DNA from: Massilia sp. NR 4-1
GTDB taxonomy: Bacteria; Pseudomonadota; Gammaproteobacteria; Burkholderiales; Burkholderiaceae_D
Length of the DNA: 64,000 bases
NCBI RefSeq assembly: GCF_001191005.1
Contig: NZ_CP012201.1
Coordinates: forward strand, 2,108,001-2,172,000
Reading direction: 5' to 3'
The position numbers and the translations under genes are program-made. Within the stretch, counting starts at the first letter, position 1. Each line of letters begins with the position of its first letter. The notes under the pieces were generated by a model that did not search any database, was not told where the DNA came from, and saw only the letters and a program-made list of their open reading frames with translations. Positions 41,638-50,238 of the stretch are shown one piece after another.

Positions 41638-44600
41638 TTATTTCCCCCTCTTTTCCACGTTCTGATTCGCCAGGCTGGCCAGGATGGCGGCCAGCACCGG
41701 CGCCGCATGCTCGCCGCCGCTGCCCGGCGAATGGCTGACGAAGACAGCGAACGCCAGCCGGCGCTGCTGTTTCGGCAGGCTACCCGGCTCCAGCCAGCCG
41801 GTAAACCACACCGTCCCTTCCTGCTCCGAGACCGGCGCGGTGCCGGTTTTGCCATACAGTCCAGGCTTCAGCGTGGTCAACGCGGCGCCGCCAAACGCCG
41901 TGGCGGCCGTGCCGCGTTCCACCACGCCCTTCATGCCGGCGCGGATACGGTCCAGCCGCATCTCCAGCCGCGCACCAGCCTCATTGTGCGCCTCCTTGCC
42001 ATCCAGCTGCAGCAGCAGGCGTGGAACGACGACGCGGCCCTGCCCCACGGCGGCCGAAGCGAGCGCCATTTGCAGCGGCGTGGCCTGCATGCGCAAGCCG
42101 ATCGCCATCTGGCGCAGCTCGTGCCTGGTGTGGATCGGGTCCATATGCGCAGGCGTGGACTGCAAGGCATCATACGCCTGCCAGTTGAAGTCCGGCGGCA
42201 GCAGGCCGCCATCCAGGCGCAGGGGCTGTTCGAAGCCGAGCAGGCGCGCCGCCGCGACGATGGGGCGCACGCCATCCAGCGCACCCGGCTCCAGTGCCTG
42301 CAAATCCGGCGCGCCGCCCTCGGCGCGGCCGAACAGGCTGCGGTCGCTCAGTTCGGCCGCCCAGGCAAACCAGGTATTCAGGCTGTAGGTCATGGCCTGC
42401 GCCAGACCCAGCCTGCCTTCCTGGGCGCGCCGGTCCAGCCCTTGCTCGCGGTAGTTGGTGATGCGGGCCTGGTGCGCCGAAGCTGCAGTGGCGGCGGGAT
42501 AGCTGGCGGCGCTGGTTTCAAAAGCAAAACCGCGCTGGCGCGCCACGCCATTCAGCGCCGCCAGCGGCAGCCCGCCCAGCATGGCGTCCATCTGCCCATC
42601 CTTGCGCGCGGCCATTTCCAGGCCAAGGGCCGTCACCACCTTGAAGGTCGAGCCGGGACTCTGGTGCGCGCCGCCGTCATGCTGCAAGGCGGGCAGGCGC
42701 AAAGGACTGCGGGCCGGATTGGCGCGGTCGAAATCGCGGATCTCCGCCCAGTTGGCGCCATTCGCTTCGCCCGTCCCCGCGCCGGCGGCGGCCAGAATAT
42801 CGCCGTTTTCGGCATCCAGAATCACCAGGCCGGCGCGGCGGCCCGCCGGAATTTCGCGTGTTGCGCTGCATGTGGCGCCGTCCCAGCGCCCATGGCGCAT
42901 GCCGGCGCAATCGAGGATGCGCTGACTCAAGGCCTGCAGAGGAAGATCGAGCGTCAGACGCGCCTCGCCGCCTTGCGGCAGGCGCGCCAGCATGCCGGCG
43001 ATGCTGCTGGCGTGGCCAGGCGCCAGTCCCAGCATGGTCGCCAGCCCGGCGTCCCTGGCGGCGGCGGTGGACGCGCCATCGGCCCACAGCAGCGTGCCGT
43101 TGCGGTCTTGCAGGCGGACGGCGGCAATGGCAGCGCCCTGCCCCTTGTTAAACGCCGCAGCACCGGGATTTGCCCCCATGCCCGCCACCTGCACGGCCGC
43201 GGCGGCGGCATCATTGCGCGCAGCCGTCCCCACCGGCGCGCGCAGCGGATCGGGCAGGCGCTGCCAGACCATGCGGCCGGAGTTCACCCGGAGATGACGG
43301 TACTGCTGATCAGCGGCGGCGGCACTGCTGGACGGGATAAGCGGCTGCACGTCCAGCGCCACGCTGCGCGCGCCGGCCTGCAATGTCAGCGTCAGGATTT
43401 GCGCGTCGTCCGGACGGCTGCATGCGCGGCCGCTGCAGGCAGGATCAGCGCGCAAAGCAGCGCCATTGGCGGCACTGGCCCGGCCCAGCAGCATCAGCCG
43501 CAAACGCTCGCCACCGCTTGCAGGTCCAGGCAAGTCCAAAGTCAGTCGCAGCGGCTGGCGTGCCAGGGCTGCCGGCCATTGCAGCACGCGCGACCACGGT
43601 GCCCAGCCCTGAGGCAGATCGGCAAACAGGCGCGCAACCAGCGGCGGCATCGACGGCCCCGCAGGCAAAGGACTGCCGCCCGCCGATGCGCGCCATTCCA
43701 GTCCGCCATCCGCCGCCGCGCCCTCGTCCGGAACGCGCCAGGCGAGCAGACGGCGCTCGCTATTGAAAATATCGATCTGCTGGCGCACGTAGACGCCATC
43801 GGCCTGGCGGTAAAGGCGTTTCAGCAGGCTGCGGTCCTCATCGTCGAGCCTCACAAACTGCCAGCGCGCCAGATCGGCGGCACGCGCGGAATCGGGCGCG
43901 GAGCGCCACAGTGCCAAATCGCGCGGAGCGGCCTGGATGCCGCCATCGGCATCCAGTTGCACCAGCCCCCGGGCCAGCAAGGCATCGAACAGGCTTTCAT
44001 CTTCCAGCGCGGGCCCGGCCTTGGCGGGAATCGTATAGTCGCCGGCCGGCAGCCATGCGCTGACAGCCTTGCCGCGCGCGGGGAAGGCCACCACCAGCGA
44101 TTTGCCGGCGCCGGGCGTGGCCGCCGCTCCGCCAGCGCCACCGTTAGTCTGGAACAGCTGCACCACCAGCTCCCCCGCCTGCGGACAGGCGCCACTTGCG
44201 CGCCGCTCGATGCGCAAGGCCTGCGTGTCCCACATCAGCCAGCCCTGCTGGCGCAGCCCCGCCTCGCCGCTGACGCCTTCCGCCGGCTGGCCCAGGCTCG
44301 CGTCGCTGAGCCAGCGCACCGTGCCTTGTCTGCCGCGCCAGCTCAGTTTCAGCGGCTCGCCCAGCGGATCGGCGAAGTCGGCGCGCGCCGTACCGCTGAG
44401 CTGCACCTCGGGCATCGCGTCAGAAGCCCCATCCGATACCAGCAGCACATTGCGCAAGGCCACCGGCACGCCCTCGTCCCGGCCGCGTCCCACCCAGCGC
44501 GCGACATCGGCAAAGCGGTAGCCGATCCGCACAGGCAGCAAACGCCCGCTCTGCGCATCGCGCATCTGGTGGCATAGGTCCACGCGCTGCGCCGGCCCCG

Positions 44601-44997
44601 CGCGCAAGCCCGACACCATCAACAGCGCCCCATTGGCTTGCAATTCAATAGAAATCCCCTTCGTTGACGGTACGCTGAAGCGCGCCCCCGGCAGCGCCGC
44701 CTGATAAACATGCGCCGCCTGCTGCTGTGCCGCCGCATCTACCGTGCTGGCACTGGCCTCCCCCAGCCGGCGCGCATGCCAGACCAGCAACGCCGCCCCG
44801 CCCAGTACCAGCAGCAGCGCCAGCGCGCCCGCCGGCCATCGCCCCCAGTTCCTTGCCGGCGCCACTTTCATTCCGCGCCGCGCCGGGTTCCCAAGCTGGC
44901 GACGGCCCGCGCGCAAATTGGCGTGGCGGTGCCATGCGCGACCCGCATGGCCCACCCAGCTCAAGGCCTGGCGCAAAAGTGTGAAGAAACCTGGCAT
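41638..44997 (-). CDS. Large penicillin-binding transpeptidase
   Basis: An 1119-residue bitopic inner-membrane protein. A TM lies at about 57-77 (WPAGALALLLVLGGAALLVW) after a short basic tail. About 650 residues of unassigned periplasmic sequence follow, then a transpeptidase domain with all three active-site motifs: STFK (Lys near residue 786), SLN (near 870) and KTGT (near 1051). Class B PBPs are normally about 600 residues, so the N-terminal part is unusually large, as in the SEDS protein of this locus. It should cross-link peptidoglycan with that partner. The start chosen at 44997 has a G-rich stretch before it; earlier in-frame starts are possible. Confidence 0.87.
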   Translation of the reverse strand: MPGFFTLLRQALSWVGHAGRAWHRHANLRAGRRQLGNPARRGMKVAPARNWGRWPAGALALLLVLGGAALLVWHARRLGEASASTVDAAAQQQAAHVYQAALPGARFSVPSTKGISIELQANGALLMVSGLRAGPAQRVDLCHQMRDAQSGRLLPVRIGYRFADVARWVGRGRDEGVPVALRNVLLVSDGASDAMPEVQLSGTARADFADPLGEPLKLSWRGRQGTVRWLSDASLGQPAEGVSGEAGLRQQGWLMWDTQALRIERRASGACPQAGELVVQLFQTNGGAGGAAATPGAGKSLVVAFPARGKAVSAWLPAGDYTIPAKAGPALEDESLFDALLARGLVQLDADGGIQAAPRDLALWRSAPDSARAADLARWQFVRLDDEDRSLLKRLYRQADGVYVRQQIDIFNSERRLLAWRVPDEGAAADGGLEWRASAGGSPLPAGPSMPPLVARLFADLPQGWAPWSRVLQWPAALARQPLRLTLDLPGPASGGERLRLMLLGRASAANGAALRADPACSGRACSRPDDAQILTLTLQAGARSVALDVQPLIPSSSAAAADQQYRHLRVNSGRMVWQRLPDPLRAPVGTAARNDAAAAAVQVAGMGANPGAAAFNKGQGAAIAAVRLQDRNGTLLWADGASTAAARDAGLATMLGLAPGHASSIAGMLARLPQGGEARLTLDLPLQALSQRILDCAGMRHGRWDGATCSATREIPAGRRAGLVILDAENGDILAAAGAGTGEANGANWAEIRDFDRANPARSPLRLPALQHDGGAHQSPGSTFKVVTALGLEMAARKDGQMDAMLGGLPLAALNGVARQRGFAFETSAASYPAATAASAHQARITNYREQGLDRRAQEGRLGLAQAMTYSLNTWFAWAAELSDRSLFGRAEGGAPDLQALEPGALDGVRPIVAAARLLGFEQPLRLDGGLLPPDFNWQAYDALQSTPAHMDPIHTRHELRQMAIGLRMQATPLQMALASAAVGQGRVVVPRLLLQLDGKEAHNEAGARLEMRLDRIRAGMKGVVERGTAATAFGGAALTTLKPGLYGKTGTAPVSEQEGTVWFTGWLEPGSLPKQQRRLAFAVFVSHSPGSGGEHAAPVLAAILASLANQNVEKRGK

Positions 44998-45193
44998 ACC
45001 GCCCCCGCGACAATGTACTCGGCAAGCCATAGCCGGGGGATGGGCAAATGTGGCGAAAGCGGCATCATTCGTCGCTGTCTTTTTGCATCTCGCACCGCAA
45101 AAACCACAGCTCGTCGCATGCGCGTGGCGGCCGTCCCCAGGTTTGGTTACAGTGAGCACATAGCAAAACCACTCACAAGGGAGAAGTAATCAA

Positions 45194-45439
45194 ATGAATA
45201 CGCTAAAAAACTTTGAAGCCATCTTCGTCATCGCCCTCGGCCTGGCCTGCGCCGCCACCTACGTTTTCGATGCGAAGCCCGTGGTTGCAAGTGCCCCGGC
45301 CCGCAGCCTGCCAACCCAGGTAGCCAGCGCGGCCCCCGACATGCAGGTTGTCGTGGTCAGCGCCAAGCGCCTGAACGCCGAGCAAAAGAAGCAATTGCTG
45401 CAAGATGAGCGCAAGCCGCTGAGCAACAGCACGATCTGA
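45194..45439 (+). CDS. Small single-TM protein
   Basis: An 81-residue protein, one TM or uncleaved signal at about 7-26 (AIFVIALGLACAATYVF), then a polar region ending VVVVSAKRLNAEQKKQLLQDE. AAGGGAGAAG before the ATG supports translation. Similar short proteins are common in Massilia-type genomes as far as I recall. Function unknown. It is divergent from the PBP gene, sharing a 196-base upstream region. Confidence 0.72.
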   Translation: MNTLKNFEAIFVIALGLACAATYVFDAKPVVASAPARSLPTQVASAAPDMQVVVVSAKRLNAEQKKQLLQDERKPLSNSTI

Positions 45440-45574
45440 ACACGGCCGCATGCGGCAACGCAGCAAAACTCTGTAGCAAACTCTGGACATTTGTAAAAAA
45501 CTGCATCAGATTTACCTTCCGCCGCTAGCGCTTGATATAGTGAATTCAGCGCACTAGCAACTGGAGAGTGAATC

Positions 45575-46210
45575 ATGATCAAGCCGACATTTATCGCCGC
45601 CGCCCTGCTTCTTGGCTCGGCCGCAATGGCGCCCGCCGCGATGGCGCAGGTCGACGTCAGCATTGTTGTCGGCAGCGCGCCGCCACCGGTGCGACTGGAA
45701 ACGATGCCCCCGCCGCGCTCCGGCTATATCTGGGCGCCCGGCTACTGGAACTGGGACGGCTACCGCCACGTATGGCTGCCCGGCCGCTGGGAAACGGAAC
45801 GCTACGGCATGTACTATCAGCAGCCGGTCTGGATTCACACCGGCTCCGGCTGGCGCCTGGACCGTGGCGGCTGGGTCGCCAACCGCATCAGCGGCCGCAG
45901 CTATGTCGCCCTGCCACCGCCGCCACCGCGCTATGAACCGGCGCCAGGCTACTGGGACTATCGCGGCAATACCCAGGTCTGGATCGACGGTAACCGGCGC
46001 CCGCACAACGGCGGCCACTGGAACGACCATAACCACGGCCGCGGACATGGACGCGATGGCTGGCGCGACAGCGACCATGACGGCATCCCCAACCGCTACG
46101 ACCGTGACCGCGACAACGACGGCATTCCCAACCGCCGCGACCGCGACCGCGATGGCGACGGCGTGCCAAACCGCTACGACCGCCGCCCCGACAATCCGAA
46201 CCGCCGCTAA
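45575..46210 (+). CDS. Exported YXWGXW-repeat protein with C-terminal calcium-type TSP3 repeats
   Basis: A 211-residue protein with a signal peptide (MIKPTFIAAALLLGSAAMAPAAMA). The centre has the YXWGXW style (GYIWAPGYWNWDGYRHVW, then LPGRW, and again APGYWDYRG). The C-terminal 55 residues hold three thrombospondin-type-3 units (DSDHDGIPNRYD, DRDNDGIPNRRD, DRDGDGVPNRYD), which normally bind calcium. It is probably periplasmic or on the outer membrane. GGAGAG precedes the ATG and a strong bidirectional terminator follows. Confidence 0.87.
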   Translation: MIKPTFIAAALLLGSAAMAPAAMAQVDVSIVVGSAPPPVRLETMPPPRSGYIWAPGYWNWDGYRHVWLPGRWETERYGMYYQQPVWIHTGSGWRLDRGGWVANRISGRSYVALPPPPPRYEPAPGYWDYRGNTQVWIDGNRRPHNGGHWNDHNHGRGHGRDGWRDSDHDGIPNRYDRDRDNDGIPNRRDRDRDGDGVPNRYDRRPDNPNRR

Positions 46211-46230
46211 GCCATACCTGGCGGCATAAA

Positions 46231-46256
46231 AAAGGGCCATCGTTGGATGGCCCTTT
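46231..46256. terminator. Bidirectional intrinsic terminator
   Basis: AAAGGGCCATC-GTTG-GATGGCCCTTT is a perfect 11-bp stem with an A-run on one side and a short T-run on the other. It sits between the convergent YXWGXW and S9 peptidase genes and can serve both. Confidence 0.9.
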
Positions 46257-46261
46257 ACCGT

Positions 46262-48199
46262 TTACTTCGCCAGCGGCAGTCCCGGCTTCAGATACTTGTC
46301 GAGGAATTCGACCATTTTGGCGTTTGCCTCGATCTGGTTCTTCTTCTTGCTGAAGCCATGGCCTTCGTCGTCGAAGACCACGTATTCGACCGGCACCTGG
46401 TTCTTCTTCACCGCCTCCACGATCTCGTCGCTCTCCGGCTTGATCACGCGCGGATCGTTCTTACCCTGGATGACCATCAGCGGCTTGCGGATATGCTTGG
46501 CGTGGAACAGCGGCGACGTCTCGATCAGGAACTCCTTGTCCTTCACCGGATCGCCGATTTCCGCATACAGCGCTTTGCGCTGCGCTTCCCAGTAAGGCGG
46601 AATCGATTCCAGCGTGCGCACCCAGTTGCTGACACCGAAAATATCGATGCCGACCTTGAAGGCCTCGGGACGGAAGGCCAGCGCCGCCAGCGTCATATAG
46701 CCGCCGTAGCTGCCGCCCATGATGCCGATGCGGTCCGGGTCGATGTAGCCAAGGCTGGCCAGATAGGTTTTCGCCTCCACGCAATCCCACAGCGGCTCGC
46801 GGCCATGCTTGCCGTCGTCGGCGGTGTAGAAGGTCTTGCCGTAGCCGCTGCTGCCCCGGTTGTTAATGCCGAGAACCGCATAGCCGTTATTGGCCAGGTA
46901 CTGGAACAGCGGGTTGTAACCGCGCCGCGTCTGCCCGCCAGGACCACCATGCACGAACACCACGGCCGGTACCCTGTTCGTCAGCGAAGCGCCCTTCGGC
47001 TTGAGGAAGATCGATGGAATTTCCACGCCGTCGAAGGACTTGAAGCGCACCACTTCCGCCTCCACCAGGTCGTTGGCGTCGATTTCCTTGTTCAGGCTTT
47101 GCGTCAGCTGGTTCAGCTTTTTCGAGCGCAGGTCGTAGACGAAGAGATTACTGGGCGAGCGGTCGCCATTGACGTAGAAGGCCAGCAGATTGCCGCTGTC
47201 CGAGAAGGTCGCGCCGCGCATTTCTCCGCCTTGCAGCTTGGGCAGGGCCAGCGGCTTTTCCTGCGCTCCTTCGACGATGCGCTGCACGATGGTGCCGTCC
47301 TGATTGATGGCCGTGACGCGGAAACGGCCGTTGTGCGAGAAATCGGTGCCCATCACGTCCCAGCGCGCCTTCTCATGCTCGCTCACCTTGCCGCTGGCCA
47401 GATCGTAGCTGCGCAGCGAAGTGAATTCGCCGCCATCGTTGGAGGTGAAAAACAGTTTGCTGGACGTGGGATCGAAGGTGGCGCTGTTATAGCTGGCCGT
47501 GCCCTGGTGCGGCGTGATGTGCTTCGTTTCCTGGCTGGCGACGTTGTACAGATAGATGTCGCTGTCGGCCGTGGTGTTCGGCTTGTCCAACGCGATCCAT
47601 TTCCCGTCGCGGCTCACATCGATGGGCCGCAGGCTGTTTTCGGTTTTGTACAGCAGGCTGCGCTCATAAGTCTTGGCATCGTAGCGGTACAGGTCGAAGT
47701 ATTTGGGATCGCGCTCATTGCTCTGCACATAGAAGGCTTTGCCATCCTGCGACCAGCCGGCGAAGGCCGCTTTCAGCTTCTCGCCCGGCGTCAGGTCTTT
47801 TTCCGTGCCATCCAGCTCGCGCACGAACAGGTGGTTCTGTTCATCGCCACCCTTGTCGCGCGTGAACAGGACGCGGTCATCGTGGCGAAAATAGCTCACC
47901 GCGTAATGGCTGTCCACGGTGGACCTGGTCAGCGCCACCGGCTTGCCACCGCCCACGGGGATCGAATAGACGTTGAAAATACCGCTCTCGTTGCTGCTGA
48001 AAAGGATGTTCTTCTCATCGTGGCTGAAGCTTGCGCCCGAAATGGAGGTGGTCGCCATGAACTGCTCGATGGTGTACTTCTTGGGAGTCTTCTGGACAGA
48101 GCGGGCCACGGAGGCGGCCTGGGAGCTCATTGGGGCAAATGCACACTGCAGCAGCAAGGCCAGCGCAGTCATACGCGCGGCGCGGTGGATTAAGCGCAT
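46262..48199 (-). CDS. Exported S9-family (prolyl-oligopeptidase-type) serine peptidase
   Basis: A 645-residue exported peptidase. ATG at 48199 follows GGAG and opens a signal peptide (MRLIHRAARMTALALLLQCA…). A beta-propeller (about 40-380) contains WD40-like repeats (FSHDEKNILFSSNESG, VSRDGKWIALDKPN). The alpha/beta-hydrolase domain holds the nucleophile in GGSYGGYMT, the Asp in QGKNDPRV and the His in DEGHGFSKK. It is similar to acylaminoacyl and dipeptidyl peptidases. It probably degrades peptides in the periplasm. Confidence 0.94.
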   Translation of the reverse strand: MRLIHRAARMTALALLLQCAFAPMSSQAASVARSVQKTPKKYTIEQFMATTSISGASFSHDEKNILFSSNESGIFNVYSIPVGGGKPVALTRSTVDSHYAVSYFRHDDRVLFTRDKGGDEQNHLFVRELDGTEKDLTPGEKLKAAFAGWSQDGKAFYVQSNERDPKYFDLYRYDAKTYERSLLYKTENSLRPIDVSRDGKWIALDKPNTTADSDIYLYNVASQETKHITPHQGTASYNSATFDPTSSKLFFTSNDGGEFTSLRSYDLASGKVSEHEKARWDVMGTDFSHNGRFRVTAINQDGTIVQRIVEGAQEKPLALPKLQGGEMRGATFSDSGNLLAFYVNGDRSPSNLFVYDLRSKKLNQLTQSLNKEIDANDLVEAEVVRFKSFDGVEIPSIFLKPKGASLTNRVPAVVFVHGGPGGQTRRGYNPLFQYLANNGYAVLGINNRGSSGYGKTFYTADDGKHGREPLWDCVEAKTYLASLGYIDPDRIGIMGGSYGGYMTLAALAFRPEAFKVGIDIFGVSNWVRTLESIPPYWEAQRKALYAEIGDPVKDKEFLIETSPLFHAKHIRKPLMVIQGKNDPRVIKPESDEIVEAVKKNQVPVEYVVFDDEGHGFSKKKNQIEANAKMVEFLDKYLKPGLPLAK

Positions 48200-48280
48200 A
48201 AACAATCTCCTGTTAGGATACGGGTGAAAGCGCTTCATAGTCTTGCAAGATCGAATACTGTTGTCAATAAACTTATCAGC

Positions 48281-48781
48281 ATGACCTTATCCGTATTACC
48301 GCCCAATCCGCGCCGCCTGGCCGCCGCCGAACGCGCCCGCGCCGAAAAGCTGGCGCGCCAAAAAACTGCATTGGATGCCTCCCCCACCGCCTGGCACGCC
48401 TGGTTCGACGGTTCCGCCCATCCGAATCCGGGCCGCATCGGCATTGGCGGCCTGCTGGCCGGCCCCGCCGGCGAACGGATCGAAATCAGCCGCCGCGCCG
48501 GCCATGGCAGCAGCGGCGACGCCGAATATCTGGCCCTGATCGCGCTGCTGGAAACCGCCGTGCAAATGCGGGTGCCGGAGCTGCTGGTGCATGGCGACAG
48601 CCAGGTGGTGATTTACGATGTGCTGCAGCAGGCCGCCAATGCCAAGGGTCTGGAAGCGCACCGCGCGCGGGCCACAGAGCTGATGAGCCTCTTGTCGCAA
48701 GTGGCCTTGCGCTGGATCCCGCGCCATAAGAACGGCGAAGCGGACCGCCTGTCGCAGCAGGCGGCCGGGCTTGGCGACTGA
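48281..48781 (+). CDS. RNase HI-like protein
   Basis: A 166-residue protein with the RNase H fold. The acidic residues appear in order: FDGSAHPNPG, SSGDAEYLALIALLE, LLVHGDSQVV and HKNGEADRLS. It belongs to the group of RNase-HI-family (RnhA-like) proteins with a short basic N-terminal extension, distinct from housekeeping rnhA. The start at 48281 has a poor ribosome site; a GTG at 48224 in the same frame is an alternative. It probably degrades RNA in RNA-DNA hybrids. Confidence 0.87.
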   Translation: MTLSVLPPNPRRLAAAERARAEKLARQKTALDASPTAWHAWFDGSAHPNPGRIGIGGLLAGPAGERIEISRRAGHGSSGDAEYLALIALLETAVQMRVPELLVHGDSQVVIYDVLQQAANAKGLEAHRARATELMSLLSQVALRWIPRHKNGEADRLSQQAAGLGD

Positions 48782-48782
48782 C

Positions 48783-49484
48783 TTACCAGGGCAGCGGCAC
48801 CGCTTCCCCATTCGCATGCTCACCGTAGTACAGCGACGGCAGGAAGCGGCTCAGGTAAGTGAACTCGGTATAGCAATGGCGCATCAGGCTCAGGCCCAGA
48901 TTGTCGGGCACCTCGTCCACCGGCTGGGCGGCCGATAGGCCAAGCAGGAAGCGGCTGCGCAGCACGCAGCCAAAGGGCGTGTCGCTGGCGATGTGCAGCA
49001 TATGCCCGTCCTGCGGGTCACCGTCTTCATCGAGCTGGATATGGTCGCCGAAGCCGATGCGGGCATATACCGCAGCCGCCACATCGCCCTGAGCATAGGC
49101 CAGGCGCAAGCGGTCGGGCGCGAAAGCCTCTTCCGGCGCGTGGAATTTCAGCTTGGCCGCCACCGGCGGAATATCGGACAGCGATTCGACGGCATGGATC
49201 GAAGCGCCGATATAGCTCTCCCCTTTCTTCCATTTGCTGTCCCAGCCGCGATGCTCCACATGGTCATGCGGATGCCACCATTTGATGTGCTGGGTGGTCT
49301 CGAAATACTTGAACCACCAGTCCAGCATGCGGCCCTTGCAGCCATGCATATCGGTGCGCACCGCCACCACCAGCTGGCCGGCCGCGTTGCGCGTGATGCC
49401 AGTTTCCAGCCGCACCGGCCGGCGTTCCAGCAGTTGTTCGATTTCAGGCAGATCCCATTGTGCTGCAGTGTGATTCGGTTTCAT
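48783..49484 (-). CDS. DAPG hydrolase (PhlG)-like protein
   Basis: A 233-residue protein of the 2,4-diacetylphloroglucinol hydrolase family, zinc enzymes that cleave a C-C bond in acylated phloroglucinols. The most telling segment is MLDWWFKYFETTQHIKWWHP followed by HDHVEHRGWD, with further conserved HCYTEFTYL near the end. GGAG precedes ATG 49484. It is divergent from a TetR-type regulator across a perfect palindrome, recalling the PhlH/PhlG arrangement in Pseudomonas. No phloroglucinol biosynthesis genes are near, so detoxification of a neighbour's antibiotic, or a different substrate, is likely. Confidence 0.85.
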   Translation of the reverse strand: MKPNHTAAQWDLPEIEQLLERRPVRLETGITRNAAGQLVVAVRTDMHGCKGRMLDWWFKYFETTQHIKWWHPHDHVEHRGWDSKWKKGESYIGASIHAVESLSDIPPVAAKLKFHAPEEAFAPDRLRLAYAQGDVAAAVYARIGFGDHIQLDEDGDPQDGHMLHIASDTPFGCVLRSRFLLGLSAAQPVDEVPDNLGLSLMRHCYTEFTYLSRFLPSLYYGEHANGEAVPLPW

Positions 49485-49521
49485 AACAATGCTCCTTCGC
49501 TTGTTGGGAAGCCCATTATAT

Positions 49522-49550
49522 ATTAAGGAAACGTATTTCGTTTCCTTAAT
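49522..49550. promoter_or_regulatory. Perfect operator palindrome between DAPG-hydrolase and TetR genes
   Basis: ATTAAGGAAACG-TATTT-CGTTTCCTTAAT has 12-bp perfect arms and lies centrally in the 110-base divergent promoter region. The position and symmetry fit the binding site of the adjacent TetR-type repressor controlling both directions. Confidence 0.8.
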
Positions 49551-49594
49551 CAACGCTGGGGTAAAATACTGGCAAGACGATTCAGGAGGCAGGA

Positions 49595-50224
49595 ATGAGC
49601 GAGACATCCGCGAAACAACGCGGCAGGCCGGCGCGGCCCGAGGAAGAAGTCGTGGCGGCGATGCTGTCTTCCACCATCTGGCTGCTGCTGAACCAGGGCT
49701 ATGCGGCGGCCACCATGGAAGCCGTCGCCAAACACGCGGGCCTGGCGAAGAAGACCCTCTACCGCCATGCCGCCAACCGCGAGGAGCTGGTGGGCCTGGT
49801 GGTGCGCCATATGACGGATGCTTTCGCACCGCTGCTGCTGGAGGACGTGGGCAAAACCGATCAGGTCTTTCCAGCCCTGGAACGCATGCTGCTGGCGATT
49901 GCGCGCAGCGTGCTGTCGGCCGACGCGGTCGGCCTATTCCGTTTGCTGACCACGGAGTTTCCGGGACGCGCCGACATGCTGGCCATCTACCAGCGCAACG
50001 GCATCGAGCGCGGCACGGAAATGCTGGTGGACTGGCTGGAGCGCCAGCGCAGCCGGAAGCTGATCGTGATCAGCGAACCGCGCCTATTCTGCGAACTGCT
50101 GCTGGGGATGGCGATCGGCGAGCCGCTGCGGCGCATGGCCCTGGGCTTGATTCCGCCGATGCCGGAATGGGATGCGGCCGCGCATATCCGCACCGCCTTG
50201 CAACTGGTCCAACGCACCGTTTAA
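49595..50224 (+). CDS. TetR/AcrR-family transcriptional regulator
   Basis: A 209-residue repressor. The N-terminal HTH (about 20-65) reads AATMEAVAKHAGLAKKTLYRH, which is typical TetR. A basic GRPARPEEE leader comes first. The C-terminal ligand domain is of the TetR_C type with LFRLLTTEFPGR. It is divergent from the DAPG-hydrolase-like gene and probably represses it until a phenolic ligand binds the palindrome-bound dimer. Confidence 0.93.
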   Translation: MSETSAKQRGRPARPEEEVVAAMLSSTIWLLLNQGYAAATMEAVAKHAGLAKKTLYRHAANREELVGLVVRHMTDAFAPLLLEDVGKTDQVFPALERMLLAIARSVLSADAVGLFRLLTTEFPGRADMLAIYQRNGIERGTEMLVDWLERQRSRKLIVISEPRLFCELLLGMAIGEPLRRMALGLIPPMPEWDAAAHIRTALQLVQRTV

Positions 50225-50238
50225 ACGGGTTCCGAAAA

